60,000 bases of DNA, from contig CM043963.1 of NCBI GenBank assembly GCA_014529385.2, forward strand, positions 96,922,412-96,982,411, written 5' to 3'. Positions 10,797-21,898 of the stretch are shown in pieces. Position numbers and translations under genes: made by a program. The stretch comes from Adiantum capillus-veneris (lineage: Eukaryota; Streptophyta; Polypodiopsida; Polypodiales; Pteridaceae). Position 1 is the first letter of the stretch, and the number at the start of each line of letters is the position of its first letter. The notes below the pieces were generated by a model. The model saw nothing but the letters and a program-made list of their open reading frames with translations. It ran no database searches and was not told the DNA's origin.

Positions 10797-11248
10797 TACC
10801 TACTCTCTTTAGTTAGTACATCTTCACTATTAACTTATGCATAGTTAATTGAAAGTTAATACATAAGAGAACTCATCATATTCTTATTATACATGATGAA
10901 ATTCTTATTCAACATTTTATTGTCAATTAGATTAAGTAGAATTTTGAATAATACTAAAAATTGATTTAGTTGAAGTATAGAAATGGAAGTTAGAATTGGA
11001 TTAGAAATGTCATGCATAAAAGTAATGCAGTCCTAAACTTTCACTCGTAGTTTACACACTTAATTTTTGATTAATCAAGATTAGCAAATATTTGATGTAT
11101 AGAAATTAGATATAGAACAACAACACTAAGTGTGAATCCAAGTTGGCGAGGGTTCAAATTATAGACTCTCTTTAAAAACAAGGAGATTACTAGGGAAATT
11201 GACCATTTTAAAGTTCTAAGTGTATAACGTACGTGTAGTACAAAAAAA
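10797..11248. other. AT-rich flank without identified gene
   Basis: This stretch follows the Copia-1 3' LTR. It contains no coding frame of note. A GGGTTCAAATTA word near 11151 looks like a tRNA B box, but no A box or poly-A tail accompanies it. Confidence 0.4.
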
Positions 11249-11402
11249 TGGCTCCAAAGCGTGCTCGAACCCAAGGCGCTAATGATCATGAAGCTGGTAC
11301 AAGTAACGGTAGAACTCTTGCGGAACATGTTTTGTCTCCACCAATCGGATCAATCGGAGCTATGGTACAAGTTAGTATTGCAGTTTCAAGTTATGCATCA
11401 TT
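11249..11402 (+). pseudogene. Possible first exon or gag start (MAPKRARTQ...)
   Basis: An ATG in a good context (AAAAAAATGGCT) opens a frame reading MAPKRARTQGANDHEAG, then RTLAEHVLSPPIGSIGAMVQ. A GTTAGT donor-like sequence follows MVQ at 11370. The frame is then interrupted by the solo LTR at 11403 and does not continue usefully beyond it. The basic, Pro/Lys/Arg start resembles the opening of chromovirus gag proteins, but no further gag motif is present. A host-gene first exon is equally possible. Confidence 0.3.
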
Positions 11403-12988
11403 TGTCATAATAATCAATATCTAATTTTTCTAAATGATTTTCTCATATTAAACCGATCATTTAATGTGGGGAAGGCCAGGGGAGAAAAAGCTAGAATATT
11501 GGTTAAGCTAGCAGACCGGCCACAATAGGGATCCAAAGGAGGGAAAATAGGGATCCAAAGGGGGGGCCATCTGCAAAAGAGCCATGTGCAACAATGGGCT
11601 AAAAAGACCCTAAGGTTCAGCCCATTAAGACTTCCAAAATGCTAAGGTTCCAAAATTCAAAGGTTGTGTCCAAAGGTCAACCCTAGGGAAAATTGGATGC
11701 TTTGTGTGTGCTTAAAAGTCTTTGCACATCCCTACATGGGAGGGGGCGAGCCCTAAAGGTAGGGGATGAGAGAGAAAGCCACACACACACACAGGCTCCC
11801 TTTACACAAAGGGAATGAGGGACACATGTCAGCTCCCTAGGCCAGATGCCCACAAGGTGTGCCCAATTCCTATTGGAAGACCCTTGAAGTGGACCAATGA
11901 GAATTAAGCTAGAGTAAATCTAGTTTAATTAATTTAAAAACATTTAATAAAAGAAACCAATGAGAATTAAGTCTCCTAGAAGACTATTGGGCAGTCTCCC
12001 AAGGGGTCCAATGAGCATTCAGGAGCCCAATGGCTTGCCTGATTCCTATTAGCCAGGAGGCAAAGGGGTCCAATGAGAGTTTAATTTAATTATTAAATTA
12101 CCTAAAGATCTCACAAAAGGGGAAAGGGGGACACATGTCAGAAGGCTATCACTTATGCTGCTTAACACCCATTGGCTTGACTTGGGGAGGTCCAATGAGG
12201 CAAAAGCCAGACCAATTTAGCAGGAAGGGCTCGCCCAAGAGAGAGAGGGGGCTGATTTTTGCTTAGCATTGACACACACACACTCACACTTGACCATGTG
12301 TGAAAAAAGAATACTCTATGTCCTCCCAAGCTTTAATGGAGAGCTCATCACCTACTCCAAGCTTGTGAGATAGAAGCCTACATCAACACTCTCTTGGCAT
12401 GTGGATGCAAATCCAACCAAGAGCCAAGCTTCCATGCATGCTCATCTTCTCTACCAAGCTAATTACTAAGCTAAGCTATGCTAATATGAGTGATTATGTG
12501 AGGAGATATACATCTTTCTCGTAAGATACTCCTTCTTCCTCTCAATCTACTCGCATACCCTGCTAGCTCTCACCATCTTCGAAGGTGTGTGAGGTCTTGG
12601 GTCTGAGAACGGGGATAATTCAAGTTGTGTTTGATTAAGTGTTTTTCTTAGTGCATGAAGCTTCCATCTTCATTGCACTAGCTAGTCTTGAAGGAACACA
12701 AAGAATTGTATTGTACAATGTCTCTCTTGATGGGAGAAACCATAATACAAAGCCTTTTGGAGGGGGGACCGGCTCCATGCAAATCCGGTCCTCAACTGTT
12801 GTCAATAGCTTAATTTCTCTCTCTTTTGAAAGTATTGTCGATGCTATCTAACTAGGTGTTATGCTTTTTGTTGCTCTCTCCACCCAAGCACTCTTGTAAT
12901 CCTCATTAGGAATCTATTCTAATGAAATGCCCACTATGTTCATGATAATTTCCGCTACACATAAGTTATTAGGCCATTAAATGTTACA
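11403..12988 (+). mobile_element. Second solo LTR of the TGTCATAA family, with target duplication
   Basis: The 1586-bp segment runs from TGTCATAATAATC to ATGTTACA and is flanked by identical 5-bp words TCATT (11398-11402 and 12989-12993). It closely matches the 3' LTR at 16249-17829 over its whole length. Because both duplications immediately border this single LTR, it is not the 5' LTR of the chromovirus fragment downstream but an independent solo LTR. Confidence 0.88.
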
Positions 12989-13990
12989 TCATTGTATATG
13001 TGACACCATAGGAATATATTATTTACCTTATAAAAAGAAAACACAGACCGGAACCAAGGGGCTTAACCCCAAGAAACTCGGCATATGTTTGACAAGTAGG
13101 AAAGAATGTCTGGTTAAACTGGTTGCTATAGGAAAGCATGTTTGTCCAAAACCTTCAGTAGGGTTTCTCTCAAGTCTCTCTACTTATTAGCGCTGGTATT
13201 ATGTGGCAGTTGCCGAGGCGTGAGATGACGCCCAGGATGGCACCTCTGATGATGTGGTGGGAGTACACCTAGATTAGCCCAGCTGGATATTGCAGTTTTG
13301 TTTTGCCGTGGCGTGAGGATGACGCCCAGATTGGCACCGTTGTTGCTGTTGCGGGAGTATGTAGATATTAGCACAACGAGTACTTGTCGAGCGGTATGGG
13401 ACGCTCATGAGGACAAGGGTTTTTATAAATAATGTATATACTGATCGGACATAATAGCGCCAGTAGAGATTCTTAAGTGAACCTAATTCAAGGGTTGTTG
13501 GTTTAAAATTGGACGACTTCTTGTTTGACTATTGTTTGTAATACTGTTTGAAGGGCTGTTTTCACGAACTAGTATCATAAATAAAGTAAAGGAACATGTA
13601 TGTTTAAAAAGTGTGGTAGTAATTAGCTAGCAAAAGAAGGGTGAGTGTGGTGTGGAAAGTGGGAGAATGATACCCCAACGGTATCATTTTATGGACGCGT
13701 GGACCGGATGAGTCGGGTAACTTTCCAACGCTAGAAATTTTTTTTTTTTTAAGTCATAAATCTTAAAAGAGACAAACCTTGGCGGCTAGCTTCTGAAACA
13801 TGGAGAAAAAAGCGCACAAGTTGGTCACTCTAATATTTATACTTTTAGGTATAATTGATTATAGATAGTTTTTAGATAGGGTTATGGTGGTCACGCTCCG
13901 CCATAGTGAGATAGGACCAATCCTTCACTAACGGTTCATGCCCGTGGCTACGTAGTAGCTAAGGCAATGTCCGTTGGTTTTTATTTTTCA
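12989..13990. other. Unassigned spacer with a two-copy repeat and a hairpin
   Basis: Two diverged copies of a unit of about 93 bp (13211 and 13304 onwards) share GCGTGAG, ATGACGCCCAG and GGGAGTA. A TTTTTATAAATAATG box at about 13421-13435 followed by an AATAAA-like word near 13582 would suit an LTR, but I could not find its ends. A perfect 9-bp hairpin (AATGATACC, loop CCAAC) lies at 13666-13688. A TTTTTATTTTTCAG acceptor-like sequence ends at 13992. Confidence 0.4.
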
Positions 13991-14039
13991 GGATTGGAGA
14001 CCTATCAAAGGTACTCCGCCCCTCTCAAAAAGGGGCAAG

Positions 14040-14637
14040 GACCTCACAGGTCCAATGTGATGCTTGTGGTGATTGCCTTGGAGTTGTTTTGATCCAAGAA
14101 GGGCACGCCATAGGCTATGAGAGTCGAAGGCTCGACCCTGTTGAGCAAGCTCTAGGCATATATGAAAAGGAACTCCTTGCAGTTCTACATGCCTTAGACT
14201 CATGGAAGCACTATTTATTAGGGACTCCTTTCATTCTGTGAATGGATCACCAAAGTCTTAAGTACTTCATGATGCACACCAAGCTCTCCGACAAACAAAT
14301 GAGGTGGGCAAATTTCCTTTCGCAATTTCATTTTCATATTGCTCACATTGTTGGCAAACATAATCAAGTAGTTGATGTGCTCTCAAGACGACCGAGAGTG
14401 AATGCGGTTTCCATAGCAACTCACAATGATCTATCTTCAATGATAGATGAGTATGCTATTGATCCCGATTTTAGAGATGTGATTTCAGCCCTTGCATTAG
14501 GGAAGAAAGAAGAACCATTTACTTTACAAGATGGTTATCTTCTCTATGGCAATAGACTATGTGTTACTATTTCACTACGTGAGAACGTAATGTATGAATC
14601 TCATGCTCCACCTTATGCGGGGCATAGAGGGATTTAG
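14040..14637 (+). pseudogene. Chromovirus RNase H and integrase N-terminus (broken)
   Basis: The frame begins at VQCDACGDCLGVVL (first catalytic Asp), continues with YEKELLAVLHALDSW (Glu) and MDHQSLKYFM (Asp), then VVDVLSRRP (fourth Asp), so all four RNase H acidic residues are present. One TGA at 14239-14241 splits the domain just before MDHQSLK. After it come the acidic linker, the LQDGYLLYGNRLCV block and the first His motif of the integrase zinc domain (HAPPYAGHRGI), ending in TAG at 14635. Related sequence continues in the same frame beyond the stop. Confidence 0.85.
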
Positions 14638-15403
14638 TCTACCTTAAAGGGAATTGAAACATATTTCTATTGGCCTACCATGAAAGTGAATATACAAGAG
14701 TATGTTTCTAAATGTGTGGTATGCCAAAAGACAAAATTTGATAGAGGGAAGCAACTGGATTGCTTCAACCCTTGCCAATCCCTAATTCACCATGGGAGAG
14801 CATATCCATGGATTTTATCTTTGGATTGCCTAGTCTATCCATGGGAATACGGGAATATGGACGATAGTAGACAGGTTCAGTAAACAAGCTCATTTTATAC
14901 CTGTCAAAAAGACTATCAAATCCCATCAAATGGCAACCCTCTTCATTTCACAAATTTTCAAGTACCATGGCTTGCCAATGTCGATAGTGTCGGATAAAGA
15001 TCCTAGAATGACCAGTAATTTTTGGAAGGGTCTCTTTGAGAATTTAGGGACAAGGCTAAACTTCTCTTCGTCCTATCATCCACAAACGGATGGCCAAAGT
15101 GATATAGCTAGCCTAACAATTCTTGATCTACTAAAAGCCTATGTAACGGAAGTAGATCAAATATCCCAATGGGAGAAGTACTTACCCTTAGTGGAGTATG
15201 CTTACAATAACACTGTACATACTTCCACGGGAAAAGCACCTTTCGAGGTAATTGAGGGAAGATCAAAAAGTCCCTTGCTACTTAAGGTACATGGGAAGAT
15301 CTTCGCTGTTGCAGATGAGTATAGCCGAGACCTACAAGAATCTTTTCAAAAGATTAAGGATGCTATCTCTATCTCACAGCAAAGGCAAAAGGCTGCCTGC
15401 TGA
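14638..15403 (+). pseudogene. Chromovirus integrase zinc domain and catalytic core (broken)
   Basis: After the stop at 14635-14637 the zinc domain continues with FYWPTMKVNIQEYVSKC and VCQKTK. A frameshifted stretch at about 14755-14930 carries SMDFIFGLP (first catalytic Asp) and DRFSKQAHFIPV. The frame from 14930 has IVSDKDPRMTSNFWKGLF (second Asp) and SSYHPQTDGQSD. The third acidic residue is Asp in TDGQSD where TDGQTE is normal, so the DDE triad is changed as well as interrupted. Confidence 0.85.
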
Positions 15404-15574
15404 CAAGCACAGAAGAGCCCAGGCCTTTAAAGAAAATGATTGTGTCTTATAAAATTTCCCAAGTCTCGATTAAGGCACACTATGGGAAAGAATCCTACAC
15501 GACACCAAAAGTACTATGCTAAACTAGCAAAAAGGTACTATGGTCCCTTCTAGATTCTTAGGCCAATCAATGAG

Positions 15575-15892
15575 ATGGCCTATCAACTCAAGTTGCACAA
15601 TCATTGGCTCATACACAATGTTTTCCATGCGAGCCTATTAAAGCCTTATAAAGGAGATCCACCTCAAGAACCAACTATTGAAGACCCACCGGAGATCGAG
15701 GACCAAGAGGAGGTGCTGCAGCCCGAGTCCATTCTCCGACATGAAGACAAGGTACTAAGAGGAGATAAGACTATCCGACGATATCTTATTAAGTTTAAGA
15801 ATTATCCTTTTGAAGATGCTAGATGGATGCAAGGCATACAATTAAAGGATAAACTAAACCTTGTCAATGCTTACAATGCTTCCCAAGAGTAA
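15575..15892 (+). pseudogene. Chromovirus integrase tail and chromodomain
   Basis: The segment YQLKLHNHWLIHNVFHASLL is the conserved GPFxxxxxVHNVFHVSLL block of gypsy integrases. After an acidic linker comes PESILRHEDKVLRGDKT, then RRYLIKFKNYPFEDARWM, which fits the chromodomain pattern EILDxR...YLVKWKGYPxEEATWE. The aromatic cage is incomplete: Phe replaces the Trp of VKWK. Chromodomains of this class are thought to steer integration into heterochromatin, in keeping with the satellite next door. The frame ends naturally. Confidence 0.85.
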
Positions 15893-16248
15893 GCAAATGT
15901 ACAAAATGTTAAAAATGAACAAAATTTTTGTCTTACAAGACTCTCTTTTTCTTTATTGTGCACAAAAAATGAAGTAGTATGCATGCTTAGATCAAGTTTG
16001 CGGAGACGACATCTCCCAAACACCAAGTAGAGCTTGTCACTTTACTATGGAAGATTGATAGGACTAATGTGCAGACATGCTTGCGGCAGCCTCAGGCTCT
16101 CAAGCACCAAATGGACTAGTCATCCATTGTGGAATGATGTCGTAGAGTAACATAGGGATCCTTTACCCGCTAAGAAAAGGAATCATGAATATGCTTTATC
16201 TTCTCTACACCATAGTCGAGGATGACTATGATTTCCAGAGAGAGGTAA
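15893..16248 (+). other. Chromovirus 3' untranslated region and purine tract
   Basis: There are no coding features. It ends in the purine-rich tract AGAGAGAGGTAA (16237-16248), which adjoins the LTR start TGTCATAA and serves as the plus-strand primer in such elements. Confidence 0.75.
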
Positions 16249-17829
16249 TGTCATAATAATAAATATCTAATTCTCCTAGATGATTTTCTCATGTTAAACT
16301 GATCATTTAATATGGGGAAGTGCCAGGGGAGAAAAAGCTAGAATATTGGTTAAGCTAGCAGACCGGACACAGTAGGGATCCAAACAAGGGAAAATAGGGA
16401 TCCAAAGGGGGGGGCCATCTGCAAAAGATCCATGTGCAACAATGGGCTAAAAAGACCCTAAGGTTCAGCCCATTAAGACTTCCAAAATGCTAAGGTTCCA
16501 AAATTCAAAGGTTGTGTCCAAAGGCCAACCATAGGGGAATTGGATGCTTGGTGTGTGACCCAAAAAGTCTTTACAAATCCCTACATAGGAGGGGGCGAGC
16601 CTTGGGAGTAGGGGATGAGACAGAAAGTCACACACACACACACAAGCTTTCTTTACACAAAGGAATGAGGGACACATGTTAGCTCCCTAGCCTAGATTCC
16701 CATAAGGTGTACCCAATTTCTATTGGATGGTCTTGGAGGTGGACCAATGAGAATTAGGCTAGAGTAAATCTAGTTTAATTAATTTAAAAACACTTAATAA
16801 AAGAACCAATGAGAATTAAGTCCTCTAGAAGACTATTGGACAGTCTTCCAAGCGGTCCAATGATCATTCAGCAGTCCAATGGCTTTCCTGATTCCTATTG
16901 GCCAAGGGGTCCAATGAGAGTTTAGTTGAATCATTAAATTACCTAAAGCTCTCACAAAAGGGGAAAGGGGGACACATGTCAGAATGCTATCACTTATGCT
17001 GATTAATTGTCATTGGCTAGCACTAGGGAGGTCGAATGAGAGGACAGCAAGAGAAAATAGCAAGAGGGATCGCCCAAGAGAGAGAGGGGTCTGATTTTTG
17101 CAAGGCATTATCACACACACACTCATAGAATCTCATGTGTGAAGTAAAGAAGACTCTCTCTCCTTCTCAAGCTTTAATGGAAAGCTTACCACCTACTCCA
17201 AGCTTGTGAGAAGGAAGGCCTACACCAACAACTCTTGGCTTTGTGATGCAAATCCAACCAAGATCCAAGCTTCAATGCATGCTCATCTCGTCTACCATAC
17301 TAATTACTAAGCTAAGCTATGCTAATATGAGTGATTATGTGAGGAGATGTACATCTTTCTCGTAAGAATACTCCTACTTCCTCTCAATCTACTCTCATAC
17401 CCTGCTAGCTCTCACCATCTTCGAAGGTGTGTGAGGTCTTGGGTCTGAGACCCGGGATAATTGATGTTGTGTTTGCTAAGTGTTTTTCTTAGCGCATGAA
17501 GCTTTCATCTTCATTGCACTAGCTATTCTTGAAGGAACACAAAGAATTGTATTGTACAATGTCTCTCTTGATGGGAGACACCATAATACAAAGCCTTTTG
17601 GAGGGGGGACTGGCTCCATGTAAATGCGGTCCTCAACTGTTGTCAATAGCTTAATTTCTCTCTCTTTTGAAAGAATTGGTCATGCTATATAACTAGGTGT
17701 TATGCTTTTTGTTGCTCTCTCCACCCAAGCACTCTTGTAATTCTCATTAGGAATCTATTCTAATGAAATGCCCACTATGTTCATGCTAATTTCCGCTACA
17801 CACAAGTTTTTAGGCCATTAAATGTTATA
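16249..17829 (+). repeat. 3' LTR of the truncated chromovirus
   Basis: This 1581-bp segment starts TGTCATAATAATA and ends ATGTTATA, a mutated form of the ATGTTACA end seen in the solo LTR at 11403-12988. It is nearly colinear with that copy, with small indels. Satellite sequence (GCACC...) starts at the next base. Confidence 0.88.
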
Positions 17830-20800
17830 GCACCTAAATTTAGGATATGGTTAGAATGGCCAAGTGGTGGATCTAGGTGACACCAAAAATTGTATCTACA
17901 ATTCAAGCCTTTGTTATAATGGCCAAGCGGTGGATCTTTCATGCCCCTACTTACCAATTCTTACTCTAAATGGACAAGTGGTGGATCTATGATCTACTCA
18001 TCCCACAAACATTGTGTAAAATTACAAGTGTTATGATGGCCAAGTGTTGAATGCACCTATCTTTAGGACATGGTTAGAACGGCCAAATGGTGGATCTAGG
18101 AGACACCACCAATTGGATCCACATTTCAAGCCTTTGTTATAATGGCCAAGTGGTGGATCTTTGATGCTCCTACTTCCCAATTCTTAGTCTAAATGGCCAA
18201 GTGGTGGATCCAGGATCTACTCAACCCACAAACATTGTGTAAAATATACAAGTGTTATCATGGTCAAGTGCTGAATGCACCTACCTTTAAGACATGTCTA
18301 GAATGGCCAATTGGTAGCTCTAGGAGATACCAACAATTGGATCCACACTTCAAGCCTTCATTCTAATGGCCAACTGGTGGATCTTCGATGTATCTAATTC
18401 GCAAATTTAGTCTAAATGGCCAGGTGGTGAATCTAGGATCTACTCATCCCAGAGACCTTATGTGAAATTACCAGTGTTATGATGGCCAAGGGTCGAATTC
18501 ACCTAACTTTTGGACATGTTTAGAATGGCCAAGTGGTGGATCTAGGTGACACCAACAATTGTATCTTTAATTCAAGCTTTTCTTTTAATGACCAAGTGCT
18601 GGATCTTTGATGCACCTACTTACTAATACTTACTCTAAATGGACAATTGGTGCATCTAGGATCTACTCATCCCACAAGATTGTGTAAAATTATAGGTGTA
18701 TTGTGGCCAAGTGTTGAATCCACCTAAGTGGCCAATTATTGGATCTAGGAGACACCAACAATTTGATATACATTTCAAGCGTTTGTTATAATGCCCAGGT
18801 GGTGGATCTTTGATGCACCTACTTCCCATTTTTTAGTCTAAATGGACAAGTGGTGGATCTAGAATCTACTCATCGAAGAAACATTGTGTAAAATTACAAG
18901 TGTTATGATGCTGAAGTGTTGATTGCACATGCCTTTAAGACATGGCTAGAATGGCCAAGTGGTGTATCTAGGAGATACCAACAATTGGATCCACACTTCA
19001 AGCCTTCATTCTAATGGCCAAGTGGTGGATATTTGATGTATTTTATTCCCAAATTTTTGTCTAAATGGCCAAGTGGTGGATCTAGGATCTACTCATCCCA
19101 CAGATATTGTGTAAATTTACCAGTGCTATGATGGCCAAGTGTGGAATGCACCTAACTTTAAGACATGCTTAGAATGGCCAAGTGGTGGATCTAGGTGACA
19201 CCAATAATTGCATCTATAGTTCAAGCCTTTGTTATAATGGCCAAGTGGTGGCTCTAGGATCTACTCATCCTACTAACATTGTGTAAAATTACAAGTGTTA
19301 TCATGGATAAGTGTTGAATCCTCCTAACTTTCATGCATGGTTAGTATGGCCAAGTGGTGGATCTAGGAGACACCAAAAATTGGATCCACATTTCAAGCCT
19401 TTTTTATAATGGCCGAGTGGTGGATCTTTGATGCACCTACTTCTTAATTCGTAGTTTAAATGGCCAAGTGGTGGATCTAGAATCTACTCATCCCACAAAC
19501 ATTGTGTAAAATTACAAGTGTTATGATGGCTACGTGTTGAATGCAATTAATACATGGCTAAAATGGTGAAATGGTGGATCTAGGAGATACAAACAATTGG
19601 ATCCACACTTCAAGCCTTCGTTCTAATGGCCAATTGGTGGATCTAGGATCTACTCATCCCACAGACATTGTGTAGAATTACTAGTGTTATAATGGCCAAG
19701 TGCTGAAGGCACCTAAGTTTAGAACATGGTTAGAATGGCCAAGTGGTGGATCTAGGTGACACCAAAAATTGTATCTACAATTCAAGCCTTTGTTATAATG
19801 GCCAAGCAGTGGATCTTTCATGCCCCTACTTACCAATTCTTACTCTAAATGAACAAGTGGTGGATCTATGATCTACTCATCCCACAAACATTGTGTAAAA
19901 TTACAAGTGTTATGATGGCCAAGTGTTGAATGCACCTAGCTTTATGACATTGTTAGAACGGCAAAATGGTTGATCTCGGAGACACCATCAATTGGATCCA
20001 CATTTCAAACCTTTGTTATAACGGCCAAGTGGTGGATCTTTGATGCTCCTACTTCCCAATTCTTAGTCTAAATGGCCAAGTGGTGGAACTAGGATCTACT
20101 CAACCCACAAACATTGTGTAAAATATACAAGTGTTATCATGGTCAAGTGCTGAATGCACCTACCTTTAAGACATGTCTAGAATGGCCAATTGATAGATTT
20201 AGGAGATACCAACAATTGGATCCACACTTCAAGCCTTCTTTCTAATGGCCAAGTGGTGGATCTTTGATGTATCTCATATCCAAATTTATTCTAAATGGCC
20301 AGGTGGTGAATCTAGGATGTACTCATCCCACAGACATTATGTGAAATTAGCACTGTTATGATGGCCAAGGGTTGAATGCACCTAACTTTTGGACATGTTT
20401 AGAATGCCCAAGTGGTGGATCTAGGGGACACCAACAATTGTATGTACAATTCAAGCTTTTGTTATAATGGCCAAGTACTGGATCTTTGATGCACTTACTT
20501 ACCAATACTTACTCTAAATGGACAATTGGTGCATCTAGGATCTACTCATCCCACAACATTGTGTAAAACTATAGGTGTATTGTGTCCAAGTTTTGGATCT
20601 AGAGACACCAACAATTTTATATACATTTCAAGCCTTTGTTATAATGGTCAGGTGGTGGATGTTTGATGCACCTACTTCCCATGTTTTAGTCTAAATGGAC
20701 AAGTGGTGGATCTAGAATCTACTCATGGAACAAACATTGTGTAAAATTACAAGTGTTATGGTGGCAAAGTGTTGAATGCACTTGCCTTTAAGACATGGCT

Positions 20801-21634
20801 AGAATGGCCAAGTGGTGTATCTAGGAGATACCAACAATTGGATCCACACTTCAAGCCTTCATTCTAATGGCCAAGTGGTAGATATTTGATGTATTTTATT
20901 CCCAAATGTTTTTCTAAATGGCCAAGTGGTGGATCTAGGATCTACTCATCCCACAGATATTGTGTAAATTCACCAGTGTTATGATGGCCAAGTGTGTAAT
21001 GCACCTAGCTATAAGACATGCTTAAAATGGCCAAGTGGTGGATCTAGGTGACACCAATAATTGTATCTACAGTTCAAGCCTTTTTTATAATGGCCAAGTG
21101 TTGGATCTTTGATGCCCCTACTTACCAATCCTTACTCTAAATGGACAAGTGGTGGCTCTAGGATCTACTCATCCTACTAACATTATCTAAAGATACAAGT
21201 GTTATCATGGATAAGTGTTGAATCCACCTAACTTTCAAGCATGGTTAGTATGGCCAAGTGGCGGATCTAGGAGACACCAACAATTGAATCCACATTTCAA
21301 GCCTTTGTTATAATGGCCAAGTGGTGGATCTTTGATGCACCTACTTCTCAATTCGTAGTTTAAATGGCCCAGTGGTGAATCTAGAATCTACTCATCCCAC
21401 AAACATTGTGTAAAATTACAAGTGTTATGATGGCTACGTGTTGAATGCACCTACATGTCTAATGCACCTACCTTTAATACATGGCTAAAATGGTGAAGTG
21501 GTGGATCTAGGAGATACAAACAATTGGATCTTCACTTCAAGCCTTCGTTCTAATGGCCAAGTGGTGGATCTAGGATCTACTCATCCCACAGACATCGTGT
21601 AGAACTACCAATGTTATGATGGCCAAGTGTTGAA
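17830..21634. repeat. Satellite block 1: two higher-order repeat copies
   Basis: Monomers of about 223 bp consist of four subunits (about 65, 50, 65 and 43 bp), each opening with a variant of TGGCCAAGTGGTGGATCT. Monomers differ clearly from their neighbours. However, the series repeats almost identically after 1879 bp: the marker TTCATGCCCC of one monomer type occurs at 17938 and 19817. Open frames in the block are chance. The right edge is the Copia-2 insertion. Confidence 0.92.
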
Positions 21635-21809
21635 TGAAGGAGTACGAGCGAAAGTGCGAGAAGAAGATCACGACGATATGGTGAACTCGCTTTACTAGAA
21701 TGTGTAGAGCATAGTGAGTTCTTATTAGGTTTTTACAAAAGAATATGTGTACATACCTGGCGGCCCGCCCACTTACCTGGGCGACCACATTGGGCTTTAT
21801 ACCCCAACA
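21635..21809 (-). repeat. Copia-2 3' LTR
   Basis: On the element's strand it begins TGTTGGGGTATAAAGCCC, so a TATAAA box lies within the first dozen bases, and it ends CTCCTTCA. It lacks 17 bases present in the other LTR between AAGTGCG and AGAAGAAG on the plus strand. Confidence 0.92.
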
Positions 21810-21824
21810 ACCTCCCACTTAAAG
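21810..21824 (-). promoter_or_regulatory. Polypurine tract of Copia-2
   Basis: The minus-strand sequence CTTTAAGTGGGAGGT adjoins the 3' LTR start TGTTGGGG. Confidence 0.8.
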
Positions 21825-21898
21825 TCGAATGTGGTACTTTAAGTGTGAGAGAAGCTACTATACAAACTAATATACAAGAGATGTAGAGAAGTGATGTA

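Larger units (their letters stand above)
13993..17829 (+). mobile_element. 5'-truncated Ty3/gypsy chromovirus with 3' LTR
   Basis: RNase H, integrase and chromodomain fragments (14040-15892), a purine-rich tract and an LTR of the TGTCATAA family remain. Protease, reverse transcriptase, gag and the 5' LTR are missing. RNase H before integrase marks Ty3/gypsy and the C-terminal chromodomain marks a chromovirus. The LTR end abuts the satellite directly. No matching 5-bp word can be checked because the left end is gone. Confidence 0.88.

Noticed and set aside
11140-11165. GGGTTCAAATTA considered as a tRNA B box of a SINE
   Set aside because: No A box at the right distance, no tail and no target duplication.
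13700-13745. GGATGAGTC followed by GAAA, considered as a hammerhead ribozyme
   Set aside because: The core CTGATGA is not intact, stem II does not form, and the GAAA is not followed by a complementary stem.
16465-16677. Minus-strand frame inside the chromovirus LTR
   Set aside because: Not preserved in the two sister LTRs at 8553 and 11403, so it is chance.
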